Shown here: positions 21,081-30,649 of the stretch, piece by piece | Layout: every line of letters starts with the position of its first letter | How positions within the stretch are numbered: position 1 is the first letter of the stretch | DNA from: Burkholderia anthina | GTDB lineage: Bacteria; Pseudomonadota; Gammaproteobacteria; Burkholderiales; Burkholderiaceae | Direction of reading: 5' to 3' | DNA: 64,000 nt | Assembly (NCBI RefSeq): GCF_001547525.1 | Contig: NZ_CM003768.1 | Coordinates: forward strand, 310,001 to 374,000 | The notes under the pieces: generated by a model | What the model was told of the DNA's origin: nothing | The model's database searches: none | What the model saw: the letters and a program-made list of their open reading frames with translations, nothing else | Translations under genes and position numbers: made by a program

Positions 21081-22175
21081 ATGCAATTGCGACTTGATGC
21101 GCTGGAGCCGCACCTCGCGAAGGGGCTGGCCGGGCTCTACACCGTCTACGGCGACGAGCCGCTGCTCGCGCAGGAAGCGTGCGACCGCATTCGTGCGGCC
21201 GCGCGCGCGGCCGGCTTTACCGAGCGTTCGGTGCATACGGTCGAACGCGGCTTCGACTGGAGCGTGCTGCTCGGCGCGACCCAGGCGATGTCGCTGTTCG
21301 GCGAGCGCCAGCTGATCGAGCTGCGCATTCCGTCGGGCAAGCCCGGCAAGGAAGGCGCCGACGCGCTGAAGGCGCTCGCGGCCACGCCGAACCCCGACGC
21401 GCTGATGCTCGTCACGTTGCCGCGTCTCGACGCGGCCACGCAGAAATCCGCATGGTTTACCGCGCTGCAGAACGGCGGCGTCGCGCTGAAGATCGATCCG
21501 GTCGATCGCGCGCAACTGCCGAACTGGATCGGGCAGCGCCTGTCGATGCAGGGCCAGCGCGTCGCATCCGGCGACGACGGGCGCCGCGCGCTGCAGTTCA
21601 TCGCGGAGCGCGTCGAGGGCAACCTGCTCGCCGCGCACCAGGAAATCCAGAAGCTCGGGCTGCTGTATCCGCAGGGTGCGCTGTCGTTCGAGCAGGTGCA
21701 CGACGCGGTGCTGAACGTCGCGCGCTACGACGTGTTCAAGCTGAACGAGGCGATGCTCGCCGGCGATGCCGCGCGGCTCGCGCGGATGATCGACGGCCTG
21801 AAGGGCGAGGGCGAGGCGATCGTGCTCGTGATGTGGGCCGTCGTCGAGGAATTGCGCACGCTGCTGCGGATCAAGCGCGGCACGACGGCCGGCAAGCCGC
21901 TCGCGACGCTGCTGCGCGAGAACCGCGTGTGGGGGCCGCGCGAGCGGTTGATCGCGCCCGCGCTGAACCGCGTGTCGGAAGCGGTGCTCGAAAAGGCGCT
22001 CGCGTTCGCCGCGAAGCTCGACAGGCAGGTCAAGGGGCTGACGGCCGTCGCGCCGGGCCGCCGTACGCAGGACGAACCGCCGCCCGACCCGTGGGACGGG
22101 CTGTTCCAGCTTGCGATGACGGTCGCGGGCGAGCGCGGCGAGCGACCGCCGACCGCGGGTCGCGTGCGACGCTAA
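21081..22175 (+). CDS. holA: DNA polymerase III delta subunit
   Basis: HolA opens the beta clamp within the clamp-loader complex. The 364-residue protein has the family start MQLRLDALEPHLAKGLAGLY, then TVYGDEPLLAQEACDRIR, FSMFGERQLIEL-like sequence (here MSLFGERQLIELRIP), and the AAA+ lid regions with VEGNLLAAHQEIQKLGLL. Operon position after lptE with an 18-bp gap supports the call. Confidence 0.95.
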   Translation: MQLRLDALEPHLAKGLAGLYTVYGDEPLLAQEACDRIRAAARAAGFTERSVHTVERGFDWSVLLGATQAMSLFGERQLIELRIPSGKPGKEGADALKALAATPNPDALMLVTLPRLDAATQKSAWFTALQNGGVALKIDPVDRAQLPNWIGQRLSMQGQRVASGDDGRRALQFIAERVEGNLLAAHQEIQKLGLLYPQGALSFEQVHDAVLNVARYDVFKLNEAMLAGDAARLARMIDGLKGEGEAIVLVMWAVVEELRTLLRIKRGTTAGKPLATLLRENRVWGPRERLIAPALNRVSEAVLEKALAFAAKLDRQVKGLTAVAPGRRTQDEPPPDPWDGLFQLAMTVAGERGERPPTAGRVRR

Positions 22176-22341
22176 GTCCCGTTCGGGCCTTCAGCGCACG
22201 CTGCGCAACCCGCTTACAATGTTTTGATGACCGGGCGCCGTTGCGCGGCGCCGTCTGGCGGCCGCCACCGCGCACGGATGGCCGCCCACGCTTCCCGACG
22301 AATTCATGCCGCTTCCCGCGGCTCGCTTCTCGAGTCACACG

Positions 22342-23613
22342 ATGGATATCGATCAGTACATGACCGACCTGGGCCGTCGCGCCCGGCACGCTTCCCGCGC
22401 GATGGCGCGCGCCAGCACGGCCGCGAAGAACGCGGCGCTCGACGCCGTGGCCCGCGCGATCGAACGCGACGCGCAGGCGCTGAAGGACGCGAATGCGCGC
22501 GACGTCGCCCGCGCCCGCGAAAAGGGGCTCGATGCGGCGTTCGTCGACCGCCTGACGCTGTCGGACAAGGCGCTGAACACGATGGTCGAAGGGCTGCGCC
22601 AAGTCGCGTCGCTGGCCGATCCGATCGGCGAGATCGGCAACCTCAAGTTCCGGCCGAGCGGGATCCAGGTCGGCCAGATGCGCGTGCCGCTCGGCGTGAT
22701 CGGCATCATCTACGAGTCGCGCCCGAACGTGACGATCGACGCGGCCGCGCTGTGCCTGAAGTCGGGCAACGCGACGATCCTGCGCGGCGGTTCCGAAGCG
22801 CTCGAATCGAATGCGGCGCTCGCGAAGCTGATCGGCGAAGGGCTCGAGGCGGCTGGCCTGCCGCAGGATGCGGTGCAGGTCGTCGCGACGGCCGATCGCG
22901 CGGCGGTCGGCAAGCTGATCACGATGACCGAGTACGTCGACGTGATCGTGCCGCGCGGCGGCAAGAGCCTGATCGAACGGCTGATCAACGAGGCGCGCGT
23001 GCCGATGATCAAGCATCTGGACGGCATCTGCCACGTGTACGTCGACGACCGCGCCGATCTGGCGAAGGCGCTGACCGTCTGCGACAACGCGAAGACGCAC
23101 CGCTACGGCACCTGCAACACGATGGAGACGCTGCTCGTCGCGAGCGATATCGCCGCGAAGCTGCTGCCGCCGCTCGGCAGGCTGTATCGCGACAAGCAGG
23201 TCGAACTGCGCGTCGATGCAGCCGCGCGCGCGGTGCTCGCCGATGCGGGCGTCGGCCCGCTCGTCGACGCGACGGAAGAAGACTGGCACACCGAATATCT
23301 CGCGCCGGTGCTTGCGATCAAGGTCGTCGACGGCCTCGACGCCGCGATCGAGCACATCAACCATTACGGCTCGCATCACACCGATGCGATCGTCACCGAG
23401 GATCACGACCGCGCGATGCGCTTCCTGCGTGAAGTCGATTCGGCGAGCGTGATGGTCAACGCGTCGACGCGCTTCGCGGACGGTTTCGAATTCGGCCTCG
23501 GCGCGGAAATCGGCATCTCGAACGACAAGCTGCACGCACGCGGCCCGGTCGGCCTGGAAGGGCTCACGTCGCTGAAGTACGTGGTGCTCGGGCACGGCGA
23601 AGGCCGTCAGTAA
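22342..23613 (+). CDS. proA: Gamma-glutamyl phosphate reductase
   Basis: ProA reduces glutamate 5-phosphate to the semialdehyde in proline synthesis. The 423-residue protein belongs to the aldehyde dehydrogenase superfamily; the catalytic cysteine lies in [12 protein letters not shown] at about residue 257. Other marks are [32 protein letters not shown] and [12 protein letters not shown]. The start at 22342 ([11 protein letters not shown]) is the usual one; the frame extends to 22306. proB is not in the window. Confidence 0.96.
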   Translation: MDIDQYMTDLGRRARHASRAMARASTAAKNAALDAVARAIERDAQALKDANARDVARAREKGLDAAFVDRLTLSDKALNTMVEGLRQVASLADPIGEIGNLKFRPSGIQVGQMRVPLGVIGIIYESRPNVTIDAAALCLKSGNATILRGGSEALESNAALAKLIGEGLEAAGLPQDAVQVVATADRAAVGKLITMTEYVDVIVPRGGKSLIERLINEARVPMIKHLDGICHVYVDDRADLAKALTVCDNAKTHRYGTCNTMETLLVASDIAAKLLPPLGRLYRDKQVELRVDAAARAVLADAGVGPLVDATEEDWHTEYLAPVLAIKVVDGLDAAIEHINHYGSHHTDAIVTEDHDRAMRFLREVDSASVMVNASTRFADGFEFGLGAEIGISNDKLHARGPVGLEGLTSLKYVVLGHGEGRQ

Positions 23614-23636
23614 GTCAACAGCGAGGCGCACAACCG

Positions 23637-24059
23637 ATGGCAATGCTCTGGGTCAAGACGTTTCATATCGTTCTGATCGCCGCGTGGTTCGCGGGGCTGT
23701 TCTACCTGCCGCGCATCTACGTGAACCTGGCCATGGAGACCGATCCGGCCGCGGTGCGGCGCCTGCTGCTGATGGCGCGCAAGCTGTTCCGCTTCATGAC
23801 GATGATCGCGGTGCCGGCACTGGCCTGCGGGTTGTGGCTCTGGCTCGTGATCGGCATCGGGCAGGGGCAAGGCTGGATCCACGCAAAGGTGACGGTGGTG
23901 CTGCTGCTGATCGTCTATCACGCGTATTGCGGGCACCTGCTGCGGGTGTTCGAGCGCGGCGAGAACCGCCGCACCGACAAGTGGTATCGCGTGTTCAACG
24001 AGCTGCCGGTGCTCGGCATGCTCGCCGCGGTCGCGCTGGTGGTGATCAAGCCGTTCTGA
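23637..24059 (+). CDS. hemJ: HemJ-like (CopD-family) membrane protein, probable protoporphyrinogen IX oxidase
   Basis: A small membrane protein of 140 residues with about four hydrophobic helices. The opening LWVKTFHIVLIAAWFAGLFY places a histidine at residue 10, and GWIHAKVTVVLLLIVYHAYCG places a lysine at 84. Both are at positions conserved in HemJ, the heme-dependent protoporphyrinogen oxidase. The closing NELPVLGMLAAVALVVIKPF also fits. It lies 23 bp after proA on the same strand. Confidence 0.8.
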   Translation: MAMLWVKTFHIVLIAAWFAGLFYLPRIYVNLAMETDPAAVRRLLLMARKLFRFMTMIAVPALACGLWLWLVIGIGQGQGWIHAKVTVVLLLIVYHAYCGHLLRVFERGENRRTDKWYRVFNELPVLGMLAAVALVVIKPF

Positions 24060-24093
24060 GTTCGCCGCAACGCGCGGCCGGCGATCGATGCGC

Positions 24094-24120
24094 AACGGCG
24101 CCCCTCGGGGCGCCGTTGTT
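24094..24120 (+). terminator. Strong hairpin between hemJ and hexR
   Basis: An eleven-base stem, AACGGCGCCCC with GGGGCGCCGTT, closes on a two-base loop and is followed by a broken T-run (GTTCGTTT). It probably terminates the proA-hemJ transcript and faces the end of hexR. Confidence 0.65.
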
Positions 24121-24147
24121 CGTTTACGCGCGGCGTCCCGCACCGGC

Positions 24148-24996
24148 TCAATCCTTCACCGGATCGTCGATCCGGCGCCGCGTGATCGCTTCCTTCGCGC
24201 GGCCGACGCGTTCCATCAGCGCCGGCCCGCGCGACAGCGCGACGCCGACCGCGAGGATGTCGCCGATCGCGAGATGCGACATCCGCGACGTCATCGGCGA
24301 GAACACGTCCGTTTCCTCGGCGACGTTCGACGCGAGGCTGACCGTCGCGAGCTTCGCGAGCGGCGAATGGCTCTGCGTGATTGCGACGACTTTCGCGCCG
24401 CACGCGAGCGCGGAGCGCGCGGCGTCGACGATATCGCGCGTGCGGCCGGTGTTCGAGATCGCGACGACGACGTCGTGCGGCCCGAGCAGCGCCGACGACA
24501 TCGAGAACGTGTGCGGATCCGAATACGCGACGCTCGGCACGCCGAGCCGGAAGAACTTGTGCTGGATGTCCTGCGCGGCGATGCCCGAGCCGCCGGCGCC
24601 GTAGAACTCGATGCGCGACGCGTTCGACAGCAGCGCGATCGCGTCGGCGACGCTGCCCGCGGACAGGCTGTTGCGCACTTCGATCAGCGCGCCGATCGTG
24701 CGGTCGAACACCTTGCCGATGATGCCGGGCGCCGGCTCGTCGGGCTCGACGTCGCGGTACACCGACGACACGCCGGGCGCGACGCTCTGCGCGAGCCGGA
24801 TCTTGAATTCGCGAAAGCCGCTGCAGCCGAGCGCCTGGCAGAAACGCGCGATCGTCGGCTGGCTGACGCCCGCGCGGGCCGACAGCTCGGTCATCGCGAG
24901 GTCGAGCACCTCGCGCGGCGCGGCGAGAATGTAGTCGGCGAGCTTGCGCTCGGACGGGCGCAACTCGGCGCGGATCGCTTCAATGCGGGGCAGCAT
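24148..24996 (-). CDS. hexR: HexR (RpiR family) regulator of the Entner-Doudoroff genes
   Basis: A 282-residue RpiR-type regulator. The N-terminal HTH (RPSERKLADYILAAPREVL, then AGVSQPTIARFCQALGCSGF) is followed by a SIS sugar-phosphate domain (RIEFYGAGGSGIAAQD and VVVAISNTGRTRDIVDAARS). It is divergent from edd, as hexR usually is; HexR is known to be released by 2-keto-3-deoxy-6-phosphogluconate. Two TGTAG-N5-CTAC(A/T) elements in the gap to edd fit its operator. Confidence 0.93.
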   Translation of the reverse strand: MLPRIEAIRAELRPSERKLADYILAAPREVLDLAMTELSARAGVSQPTIARFCQALGCSGFREFKIRLAQSVAPGVSSVYRDVEPDEPAPGIIGKVFDRTIGALIEVRNSLSAGSVADAIALLSNASRIEFYGAGGSGIAAQDIQHKFFRLGVPSVAYSDPHTFSMSSALLGPHDVVVAISNTGRTRDIVDAARSALACGAKVVAITQSHSPLAKLATVSLASNVAEETDVFSPMTSRMSHLAIGDILAVGVALSRGPALMERVGRAKEAITRRRIDDPVKD

Positions 24997-25048
24997 GGGA
25001 CGGCACGTGGAAATCGGGTTCGGATGAGCGAGTGTAACGCAATCGAAT

Positions 25049-25063
25049 TGTAGAAAATCTACA
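25049..25063. promoter_or_regulatory. HexR operator 1 (hexR-edd gap)
   Basis: TGTAG-AAAAT-CTACA has perfect five-base arms, matching the known HexR pattern TGTA(G/A)-N5-(C/T)TACA. It lies 53 bp before the hexR start, so it probably mediates autoregulation. Confidence 0.75.
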
Positions 25064-25191
25064 TGAAAATACTAGCGCAATGGTGAGCGTTGCGATGCGG
25101 GTCCGGCGAGCGGAATTAGGGTTTTCACTGATGAAAGCCTTGCTGGTGGCGGGAATAAGGGTTGCACGCGCGTCGATCCACATTGCGTGCA

Positions 25192-25206
25192 TGTAGTTTT
25201 TCTACT
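25192..25206. promoter_or_regulatory. HexR operator 2 (before edd)
   Basis: TGTAG-TTTTT-CTACT matches the HexR pattern at all but the last base. It lies 85 bp before the edd start codon. Confidence 0.7.
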
Positions 25207-25290
25207 AGACTTGCGTCGTTCGGTCGACGAAGCGCGACCGTCCCCACGATTCCAACCGCCGGTGTTGGCCGGCATACAGGAGCGCCCAGC

Positions 25291-27147
25291 ATGACGTCGC
25301 TGCACCCCACCCTGGCGAAGGTCACCGAACGCGTGATCGCCCGCAGCCAATCGACCCGTTCCGCCTATCTGCAGCGCATCGACGGCGCGCAAGGCAAGTT
25401 CCCGGCCCGCGGCGCGCTGTCGTGCGCGAACCTCGCGCACGGCTTCGCAGGCCTCGAGGGCAACGACAAGTTCCAGATCAAGGCGATTCGCGAACCGAAC
25501 ATCGGCATCGTGTCCTCGTACAACGAGATGTTGTCCGCGCACGCGCCGTACAAGAATTTCCCCGACATCATCAAGGCGGCCGCGCGCGAGAACGGCGGCG
25601 TCGCGCAGTTCGCCGGCGGCGTGCCGGCGATGTGCGACGGCGTCACGCAGGGCAATCCGGGCATGGAGCTGTCGCTGTTCTCGCGCGAGGCGATCGCGAT
25701 GGGCACGGCGATCGCGCTCACGCACAACATGTTCGATGCGGCGCTCTGCCTCGGCATCTGCGACAAGATCGTGCCGGGCCTCTTGATCGGCGCGCTGCAG
25801 TTCGGCCACCTGCCGACCATCTTCGTGCCGGCCGGCCCGATGACGAGCGGGCTGTCCAACGACGACAAGGCGAAGATCCGCCAGCAGTTCGCGACCGGCC
25901 AGGTCGGCCGCGACGCGCTGCTCGAAGCCGAATCGGCCGCCTATCACGGCCACGGCACCTGCACGTTCTACGGCACCGCGAACAGCAACCAGATGCTGAT
26001 GGAGCTGATGGGCCTGCACCTGCCGGGCTCGGCGTTCATCCATCCGCACACGCCGCTGCGCGACGCGCTGACGGCCGAGGCCGCGCGCCGCGTGCTCGAC
26101 CTGACCGTCGAGCGCGGCCAGTACACGCCGATCGGCCATGTGATCGACGAGAAGGCGATCGTCAACGGGATCGTCGCGCTGCTCGCGACGGGCGGCTCGA
26201 CCAACCACACGCTGCACCTGGTCGCGATCGCGCGCGCGGCCGGCATCCTGATCGACTGGAACGATTTCGACGAACTGTCGGCCGTCGTGCCGCTGCTCGC
26301 GAAGATCTACCCGAACGGCAAGGCCGACGTGAACCATTTCCACGCGGCGGGCGGTGTCGCGTTCCTGGTGCGCAACCTGCTCGAAGGCGGGCTGCTGCAC
26401 GAGGACGTGACGACGGTCGCGGGCAAGGGCCTGTCGCACTACACGAAGGAGCCGAAGCTGATCGACGGCAAGCTGACGTGGGTCGACGGTACGGCCGAGA
26501 GCCACGATACGAAGGTGCTGCGCGGCATTCGCGACCCGTTCCAGCCGGACGGCGGCCTGCGCCTGATGCAGGGCCGGCTCGGCCGCGGCGTGATCAAGAT
26601 TTCGGCGGTCGCGCCGGAGCACCGCAAGGTGACGGCGCCCGCGATCGTGTTCGACTCGCAGGAAGCCGTGCAGGAAGCGTTCGATCGCGGCGAGCTGAAG
26701 CGCGATTTCGTCGCGGTGGTGCGCTTTCAGGGCGCGCGCGCGAACGGCATGCCCGAGCTGCACCGTTTGACGCCGCTGCTCGGCGTGCTGCAGGATCAGG
26801 GCTTTCACGTCGCGCTGGTGACCGACGGCCGCATGTCGGGCGCGTCGGGCAAGGTGCCGGCCGTGATCCACGTGTCGCCGGAAGCGCTGCTGGCAGGCCC
26901 GATCGGCAAGGTGAAGACGGGCGACATGCTCGTGATCGACGCGGAAGCCGGCGTGCTCGACATCGAGGTCGACGACGCCGAATGGCTCGCGCGCCCGGTC
27001 GCGCAGCCGCAGCATCAGGCCGAGAACGAAGTCGGCTTCGGGCGCGAACTGTTCGGCGTGTTCCGCGCGGCCGCGGCGCCGGCCGAGCAGGGCGCATCGG
27101 TTTTCGGGACGCTGGTCGGCGAAACGGCCGTCGGCGTCGCCGCATGA
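25291..27147 (+). CDS. edd: 6-Phosphogluconate dehydratase
   Basis: Edd dehydrates 6-phosphogluconate to KDPG, the first specific step of the Entner-Doudoroff path. The 618-residue protein belongs to the IlvD/Edd family. Iron-sulfur cluster cysteines lie in [13 protein letters not shown] and [14 protein letters not shown], with a further one in [15 protein letters not shown]. The C-terminal half has [18 protein letters not shown], the family signature 2. The ATG at 25291 has CAGGAG upstream; the frame extends to 25162 through the operator, so the shorter start is chosen. eda follows after 19 bp. Confidence 0.96.
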   Translation: MTSLHPTLAKVTERVIARSQSTRSAYLQRIDGAQGKFPARGALSCANLAHGFAGLEGNDKFQIKAIREPNIGIVSSYNEMLSAHAPYKNFPDIIKAAARENGGVAQFAGGVPAMCDGVTQGNPGMELSLFSREAIAMGTAIALTHNMFDAALCLGICDKIVPGLLIGALQFGHLPTIFVPAGPMTSGLSNDDKAKIRQQFATGQVGRDALLEAESAAYHGHGTCTFYGTANSNQMLMELMGLHLPGSAFIHPHTPLRDALTAEAARRVLDLTVERGQYTPIGHVIDEKAIVNGIVALLATGGSTNHTLHLVAIARAAGILIDWNDFDELSAVVPLLAKIYPNGKADVNHFHAAGGVAFLVRNLLEGGLLHEDVTTVAGKGLSHYTKEPKLIDGKLTWVDGTAESHDTKVLRGIRDPFQPDGGLRLMQGRLGRGVIKISAVAPEHRKVTAPAIVFDSQEAVQEAFDRGELKRDFVAVVRFQGARANGMPELHRLTPLLGVLQDQGFHVALVTDGRMSGASGKVPAVIHVSPEALLAGPIGKVKTGDMLVIDAEAGVLDIEVDDAEWLARPVAQPQHQAENEVGFGRELFGVFRAAAAPAEQGASVFGTLVGETAVGVAA

Positions 27148-27166
27148 ATTTCAAGGAGCCAATTCA

Positions 27167-27793
27167 ATGAAGACGATTGCTGAAATCGTGAAGCTGGGCC
27201 CGGTCATTCCGGTGCTCGCATTCGACTCGGTCGAGCAGGGCGAAAACGTGTCGCGTGCATTGCACGCGGGGGGCGTGAAGGTGCTCGAGATCACGCTGCG
27301 CACGCCGGCCGGCCTGGAGGCGATCCAGCGCGCGAGCCAGCTCGCGGACGACATCGTCGTCGGCGTCGGCACGATCACGAAGCCCGAGCACTGCGCGCAG
27401 GCGAAGCGCGCGGGCGCCACGTTCGGCGTGTCGCCGGGCCTGACGAAGGACCTGCACCTCGCGTCGCTCGACGCGGGCCTGCCGCTGCTGCCGGGCGTGA
27501 TGACACCGAGCGACATCATCCAGGCGCTCGAATTCGGCTACGACATCGTGAAGTTCTTCCCCGCGCAGCAGGCGGGCGGCGTGCCGATGCTGCAGGCGTT
27601 CCACGGCCCGTTCCCGGCGCTGAAGTTCTGCCCGACGGGCGGCATCACGGTCGACACCGCGCCGAACTTCCTGAAACTGCCGAACGTCGTGTGCGTCGGC
27701 GGCTCGTGGCTCACGCCGAAGGCCGCGCTCGCCGCGCAGGACTGGGCCGAAGTCACGCGCCTCGCGCAAGCGGCGAGCCAGTTGCCGCGCTAA
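27167..27793 (+). CDS. eda: KDPG/KHG aldolase
   Basis: Eda splits KDPG to pyruvate and glyceraldehyde 3-phosphate. The 208-residue class I aldolase carries the active-site glutamate in VLEITLRTPAG and the Schiff-base lysine in YDIVKFFPAQQAGG, with the phosphate loop in CPTGGITVDT. It follows edd with an AAGGAG upstream, forming the edd-eda operon, and ends at a clear terminator. Confidence 0.97.
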   Translation: MKTIAEIVKLGPVIPVLAFDSVEQGENVSRALHAGGVKVLEITLRTPAGLEAIQRASQLADDIVVGVGTITKPEHCAQAKRAGATFGVSPGLTKDLHLASLDAGLPLLPGVMTPSDIIQALEFGYDIVKFFPAQQAGGVPMLQAFHGPFPALKFCPTGGITVDTAPNFLKLPNVVCVGGSWLTPKAALAAQDWAEVTRLAQAASQLPR

Positions 27794-27817
27794 TACTTGT
27801 ATCAAACGACGATTCAG

Positions 27818-27861
27818 CCCTCGGAAAACAAGCGTTAGTGCTTGTTTTACCGAGGGTTTTT
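27818..27861 (+). terminator. Rho-independent terminator after eda
   Basis: A long stem combines CCCTCGG/CCGAGGG and AAAACAAGC/GCTTGTTTT around a short loop, with a run of T afterwards. It separates edd-eda from gntP-gntK. Confidence 0.9.
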
Positions 27862-27866
27862 GCTGA

Positions 27867-27880
27867 TGGAACCGGTTCTA
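27867..27880. promoter_or_regulatory. Palindrome upstream of gntP, possible regulator site
   Basis: GAACCGGTTC is a perfect ten-base palindrome inside TGGAACCGGTTCTA. A central CCGG dyad is typical of operators for LacI-type gluconate repressors, but no such regulator gene is in the window. A second symmetric element, ACGGGG-N6-CCCCGT, lies at 27919-27936. Confidence 0.35.
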
Positions 27881-28007
27881 TCCGCGGATCGCAAAGATAA
27901 GTAAAATTCAGCGTCCTGACGGGGGGGTACCCCCGTGTTTCGGAGACCTGCATAGCCGGGCATACTCGCAACGCGCCCGGTTCGAACAATTCTAGGAGGA
28001 GTGCCAC

Positions 28008-29369
28008 ATGGCGGCCGTCCAAGGCAGCATGCTGCTCGTATTCACGCTGATCGCGATTGCCGCGCTGATCCTGATGATCGCGCGCTACAAGATCTACCCG
28101 TTCCTGGTGCTGATCATCGTTTCGCTCGGCCTCGGCCTCGTCGTCGGCATGCCGATGGACAAGATCGTCAAGTCGTTCGAGACGGGCACCGGCGGCACGC
28201 TCGGCCACATCGCGATCGTCGTCGGCCTCGGCACGATGCTCGGCAAGATGATGGCCGAATCGGGCGGTGCCGAACGGATCGCGACCACGCTGATCGACTG
28301 GTTCGGTGAAAAGAACATCCACTGGGCGATGATGTTCGTCGCGATCATCGTCGGCCTGCCGGTGTTCTTCGAAGTCGGCTTCGTGCTGCTGATCCCGATC
28401 GCGTTCAACGTCGCGAAGCGCACCGGCAAGTCGCTGCTCGTCGTCGGCCTGCCGATGGTGGCCGGCCTGTCGGTCGTGCACGGGCTGATCCCGCCGCACC
28501 CGGCCGCGCTGCTGGCCGTCCAGCAATACGGCGCCGATATCGGCAAGACGATCGCGTTCGGCCTGATCGTCGGCGTGCCGACCGCGATCATCGCCGGTCC
28601 GCTGTTCGCGCTGGTGATCTCGAAGTTCGTGAAGCTGCCGGAAAACAACCCGCTCGCCGCGCAATTCGTCGATTCGCGCGCGGATGGCGGCAAGCGCGAA
28701 CTGCCGAGCTTCGGCATCACGCTGTTCACGATCCTGCTGCCCGTCGTGCTGATGCTCGTCGGCAGCTGGGCCGACCTGGTGTTCACGCCGAAGTCGCTGC
28801 CGAACAACCTGCTGCGCTTTGCGGGCAACTCGGACGTCGCGCTGCTGATCGCCGTGCTCGTGAGCTTCTGGACCTTCGGTGCGAAGCAGGGCTTCAACCG
28901 CGATCAGATCCAGAAATTCTGCGGCGAGTGCCTGGCGCCGATCGCCGGCATCACGCTGATCGTCGGCGCGGGCGGCGGCTTCGGCGGCGTCCTGCGCGAC
29001 AGCGGGATCTCGCAGCAGATCGTCGAGACCGCGAAGCACGCGCACCTGTCCCCGCTGCTGCTCGGCTGGTTCGTCGCGGCGCTGATGCGTCTGGCCACGG
29101 GCTCGGCGACGGTCGCGATGACGACGGCCTGCGGCATCGTCGCGCCGATCGCGGCGGCGTCGGGCGCGGCGGTTCGTCCGGAGCTGCTCGTGCTGGCGAC
29201 GGGCTCGGGCTCGCTGATCTTCTCGCACGTGAACGACGGCGGCTTCTGGCTGATCAAGGAATATTTCGGGATGACGGTCGGGCAGACGTTCAAGACCTGG
29301 TCGCTGCTTGAAACCATCATCTCGGTGCTCGGTCTGAGCTTTACGCTGCTGCTGAGCCTGGTTCTGTAA
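28008..29369 (+). CDS. gntP: Gluconate permease (GntP family)
   Basis: A 453-residue membrane protein of the GntP family of proton symporters. Signatures include VGLGTMLGKMMAESGGAERIA near residue 70, GLPVFFEVGFVLLIPIAF, and GLIPPHPAALLAVQ in the middle. The end contains GSGSLIFSHVNDGGFWLIKEY, a hallmark of the family. AGGAGG stands eight bases before the ATG. The next gene is gluconokinase, so gluconate is the likely cargo; it feeds into edd-eda. Confidence 0.94.
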   Translation: MAAVQGSMLLVFTLIAIAALILMIARYKIYPFLVLIIVSLGLGLVVGMPMDKIVKSFETGTGGTLGHIAIVVGLGTMLGKMMAESGGAERIATTLIDWFGEKNIHWAMMFVAIIVGLPVFFEVGFVLLIPIAFNVAKRTGKSLLVVGLPMVAGLSVVHGLIPPHPAALLAVQQYGADIGKTIAFGLIVGVPTAIIAGPLFALVISKFVKLPENNPLAAQFVDSRADGGKRELPSFGITLFTILLPVVLMLVGSWADLVFTPKSLPNNLLRFAGNSDVALLIAVLVSFWTFGAKQGFNRDQIQKFCGECLAPIAGITLIVGAGGGFGGVLRDSGISQQIVETAKHAHLSPLLLGWFVAALMRLATGSATVAMTTACGIVAPIAAASGAAVRPELLVLATGSGSLIFSHVNDGGFWLIKEYFGMTVGQTFKTWSLLETIISVLGLSFTLLLSLVL

Positions 29370-29382
29370 CAAGGGGTAGTCA

Positions 29383-29886
29383 ATGATTCTGATCGCAATG
29401 GGCGTGTCGGGCGCGGGCAAGTCGCGAATCGGCGAAATGCTGGCGGAACGCCTGTCGTGCAGCTATACCGACGGCGACGCGTTTCACAGCGCGGCGAACA
29501 AGGAAAAGATGCACCACGGCATTCCGCTGACCGATGAAGACCGCTGGCCGTGGCTGCGCACGATTCGCGCGGCCATCGAGGAAAAGCAGCGCGCCGGCGA
29601 GACGGCCGTGTTCACGTGCTCGTCGCTGAAACGGTCGTACCGCGACGTGCTGCGCGGCACCGACACCGACGTGCGGTTCGTGTATCTGAAGGGTTCGTTC
29701 GAGGTGTTGCAAGAGCGCCTGAAGAGCCGCACCGGCCATTTCTTCGATCCGTCGCTGCTGAAGAGCCAGCTCGATACACTCGAGGAGCCGGGCCCGGATG
29801 AAGCGATCGAGGTCAGCATCGAGCTGACGCCCGAACAGATCGTCGATCAGGTCATGCTGAAGATCGGCCTCGCGCATCAGCACTGA
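29383..29886 (+). CDS. gntK: Gluconokinase
   Basis: GntK phosphorylates gluconate to 6-phosphogluconate, the Edd substrate. The 167-residue kinase has the Walker A motif GVSGAGKS at residues 7-14, DGDAFHSAANKEKMHHGIPL in the substrate loop, the SSLKRSYRDVLR segment, and GHFFDPSLLKSQLDTLEEP near the end. It lies 13 bp after gntP in one operon. Confidence 0.96.
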   Translation: MILIAMGVSGAGKSRIGEMLAERLSCSYTDGDAFHSAANKEKMHHGIPLTDEDRWPWLRTIRAAIEEKQRAGETAVFTCSSLKRSYRDVLRGTDTDVRFVYLKGSFEVLQERLKSRTGHFFDPSLLKSQLDTLEEPGPDEAIEVSIELTPEQIVDQVMLKIGLAHQH

Positions 29887-29911
29887 GCGCGGTTCGCGGC
29901 CATCGTCATGG

Positions 29912-29939
29912 AAAGGCGCCTTCTTCTGGCGCCTTTTTC
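29912..29939 (+). terminator. Terminator between gntK and the TetR gene
   Basis: AAAGGCGCC and GGCGCCTTTTT form a perfect stem with an eight-base loop. The stem is symmetric enough (AAA on the other side) to act weakly for the convergent TetR gene too. Confidence 0.85.
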
Positions 29940-29961
29940 GTTGGCGGCGCGTATGCCGATG

Positions 29962-30609
29962 TCAGGCCGAGTGCGCGCGTTGCGCGATGCCGTCGAGCAG
30001 CACGTCGAGCATCGTGTCGTGCACGACGGCCGGATCGAGCTGCGCATAGAGCGGGGCGGCCGACTTGACGAGCGGATGCGCGGTGTCGGACAGCGCGTGC
30101 ATTTCCGCGAGCTCGACGTCGTTCGCGGCGCGGGTGAGGCCGCCCGCTTCGGCGGCGGCGAGGCCGATCACGGCCGCGTACCAGCCGACGCATACCGACG
30201 GCAGCGCCGCGCGCGGGATGCCGGCGTCGGTCAGCGCGCGATGCACGGCCTCGATGTGCGCGAGATCGGCCGGCCCCGTGCTCATGTGCCGCTGCAGCAA
30301 CGCGAAGGCGGCCGGGTAGCGCAGCGCGAGCGCGCGGTACTGGCGCGCGAGGTCGCGCAGCCGTTCGCGCCACGGCTGCGACGGATCGACCGGCACGAGC
30401 GAGCGCGACAGCGCATTCGCGATCGCGCGGCTCAGGCCGTCCTTCGACTTGAAGTGATACAGCACGCTCATCGGGTCGCAGCCGACCGATTGCGCGAGCT
30501 TGCGCACGCTGAACGCGGCTTCGCCGACGTCTTCGAGCAGCGCGAGCGCGGCCGCGACGATCGCGTCCTTGTCGAGGCCGCGCGGCCCCTGGGTGGGTGT
30601 GTCTTTCAT
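29962..30609 (-). CDS. TetR/AcrR family transcriptional regulator
   Basis: A 215-residue TetR protein: the HTH reads GLDKDAIVAAALALLEDVG and SVRKLAQSVGCDPMSVLYHFKSKDGLSRAI, and the C-terminal half is helical and Ala-rich, like the TetR_C group related to TetR itself. The start is placed at 30609 (MKDTPTQG); an ATG at 30633 would add eight residues, and neither has a clear Shine-Dalgarno. It is divergent from a FAD amine oxidase gene, with two palindromes in between, which suggests it represses that gene. Confidence 0.87.
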   Translation of the reverse strand: MKDTPTQGPRGLDKDAIVAAALALLEDVGEAAFSVRKLAQSVGCDPMSVLYHFKSKDGLSRAIANALSRSLVPVDPSQPWRERLRDLARQYRALALRYPAAFALLQRHMSTGPADLAHIEAVHRALTDAGIPRAALPSVCVGWYAAVIGLAAAEAGGLTRAANDVELAEMHALSDTAHPLVKSAAPLYAQLDPAVVHDTMLDVLLDGIAQRAHSA

Positions 30610-30649
30610 CGAGGCGGCTGGCAGGCGCGGCATCGCGCCGGCTGTAAAC

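Noticed and set aside
27919-27936. G-rich palindrome read as a terminator before gntP
   Set aside because: There is no T-run after the stem, only GTGTTT, and the true terminator of eda lies at 27818.
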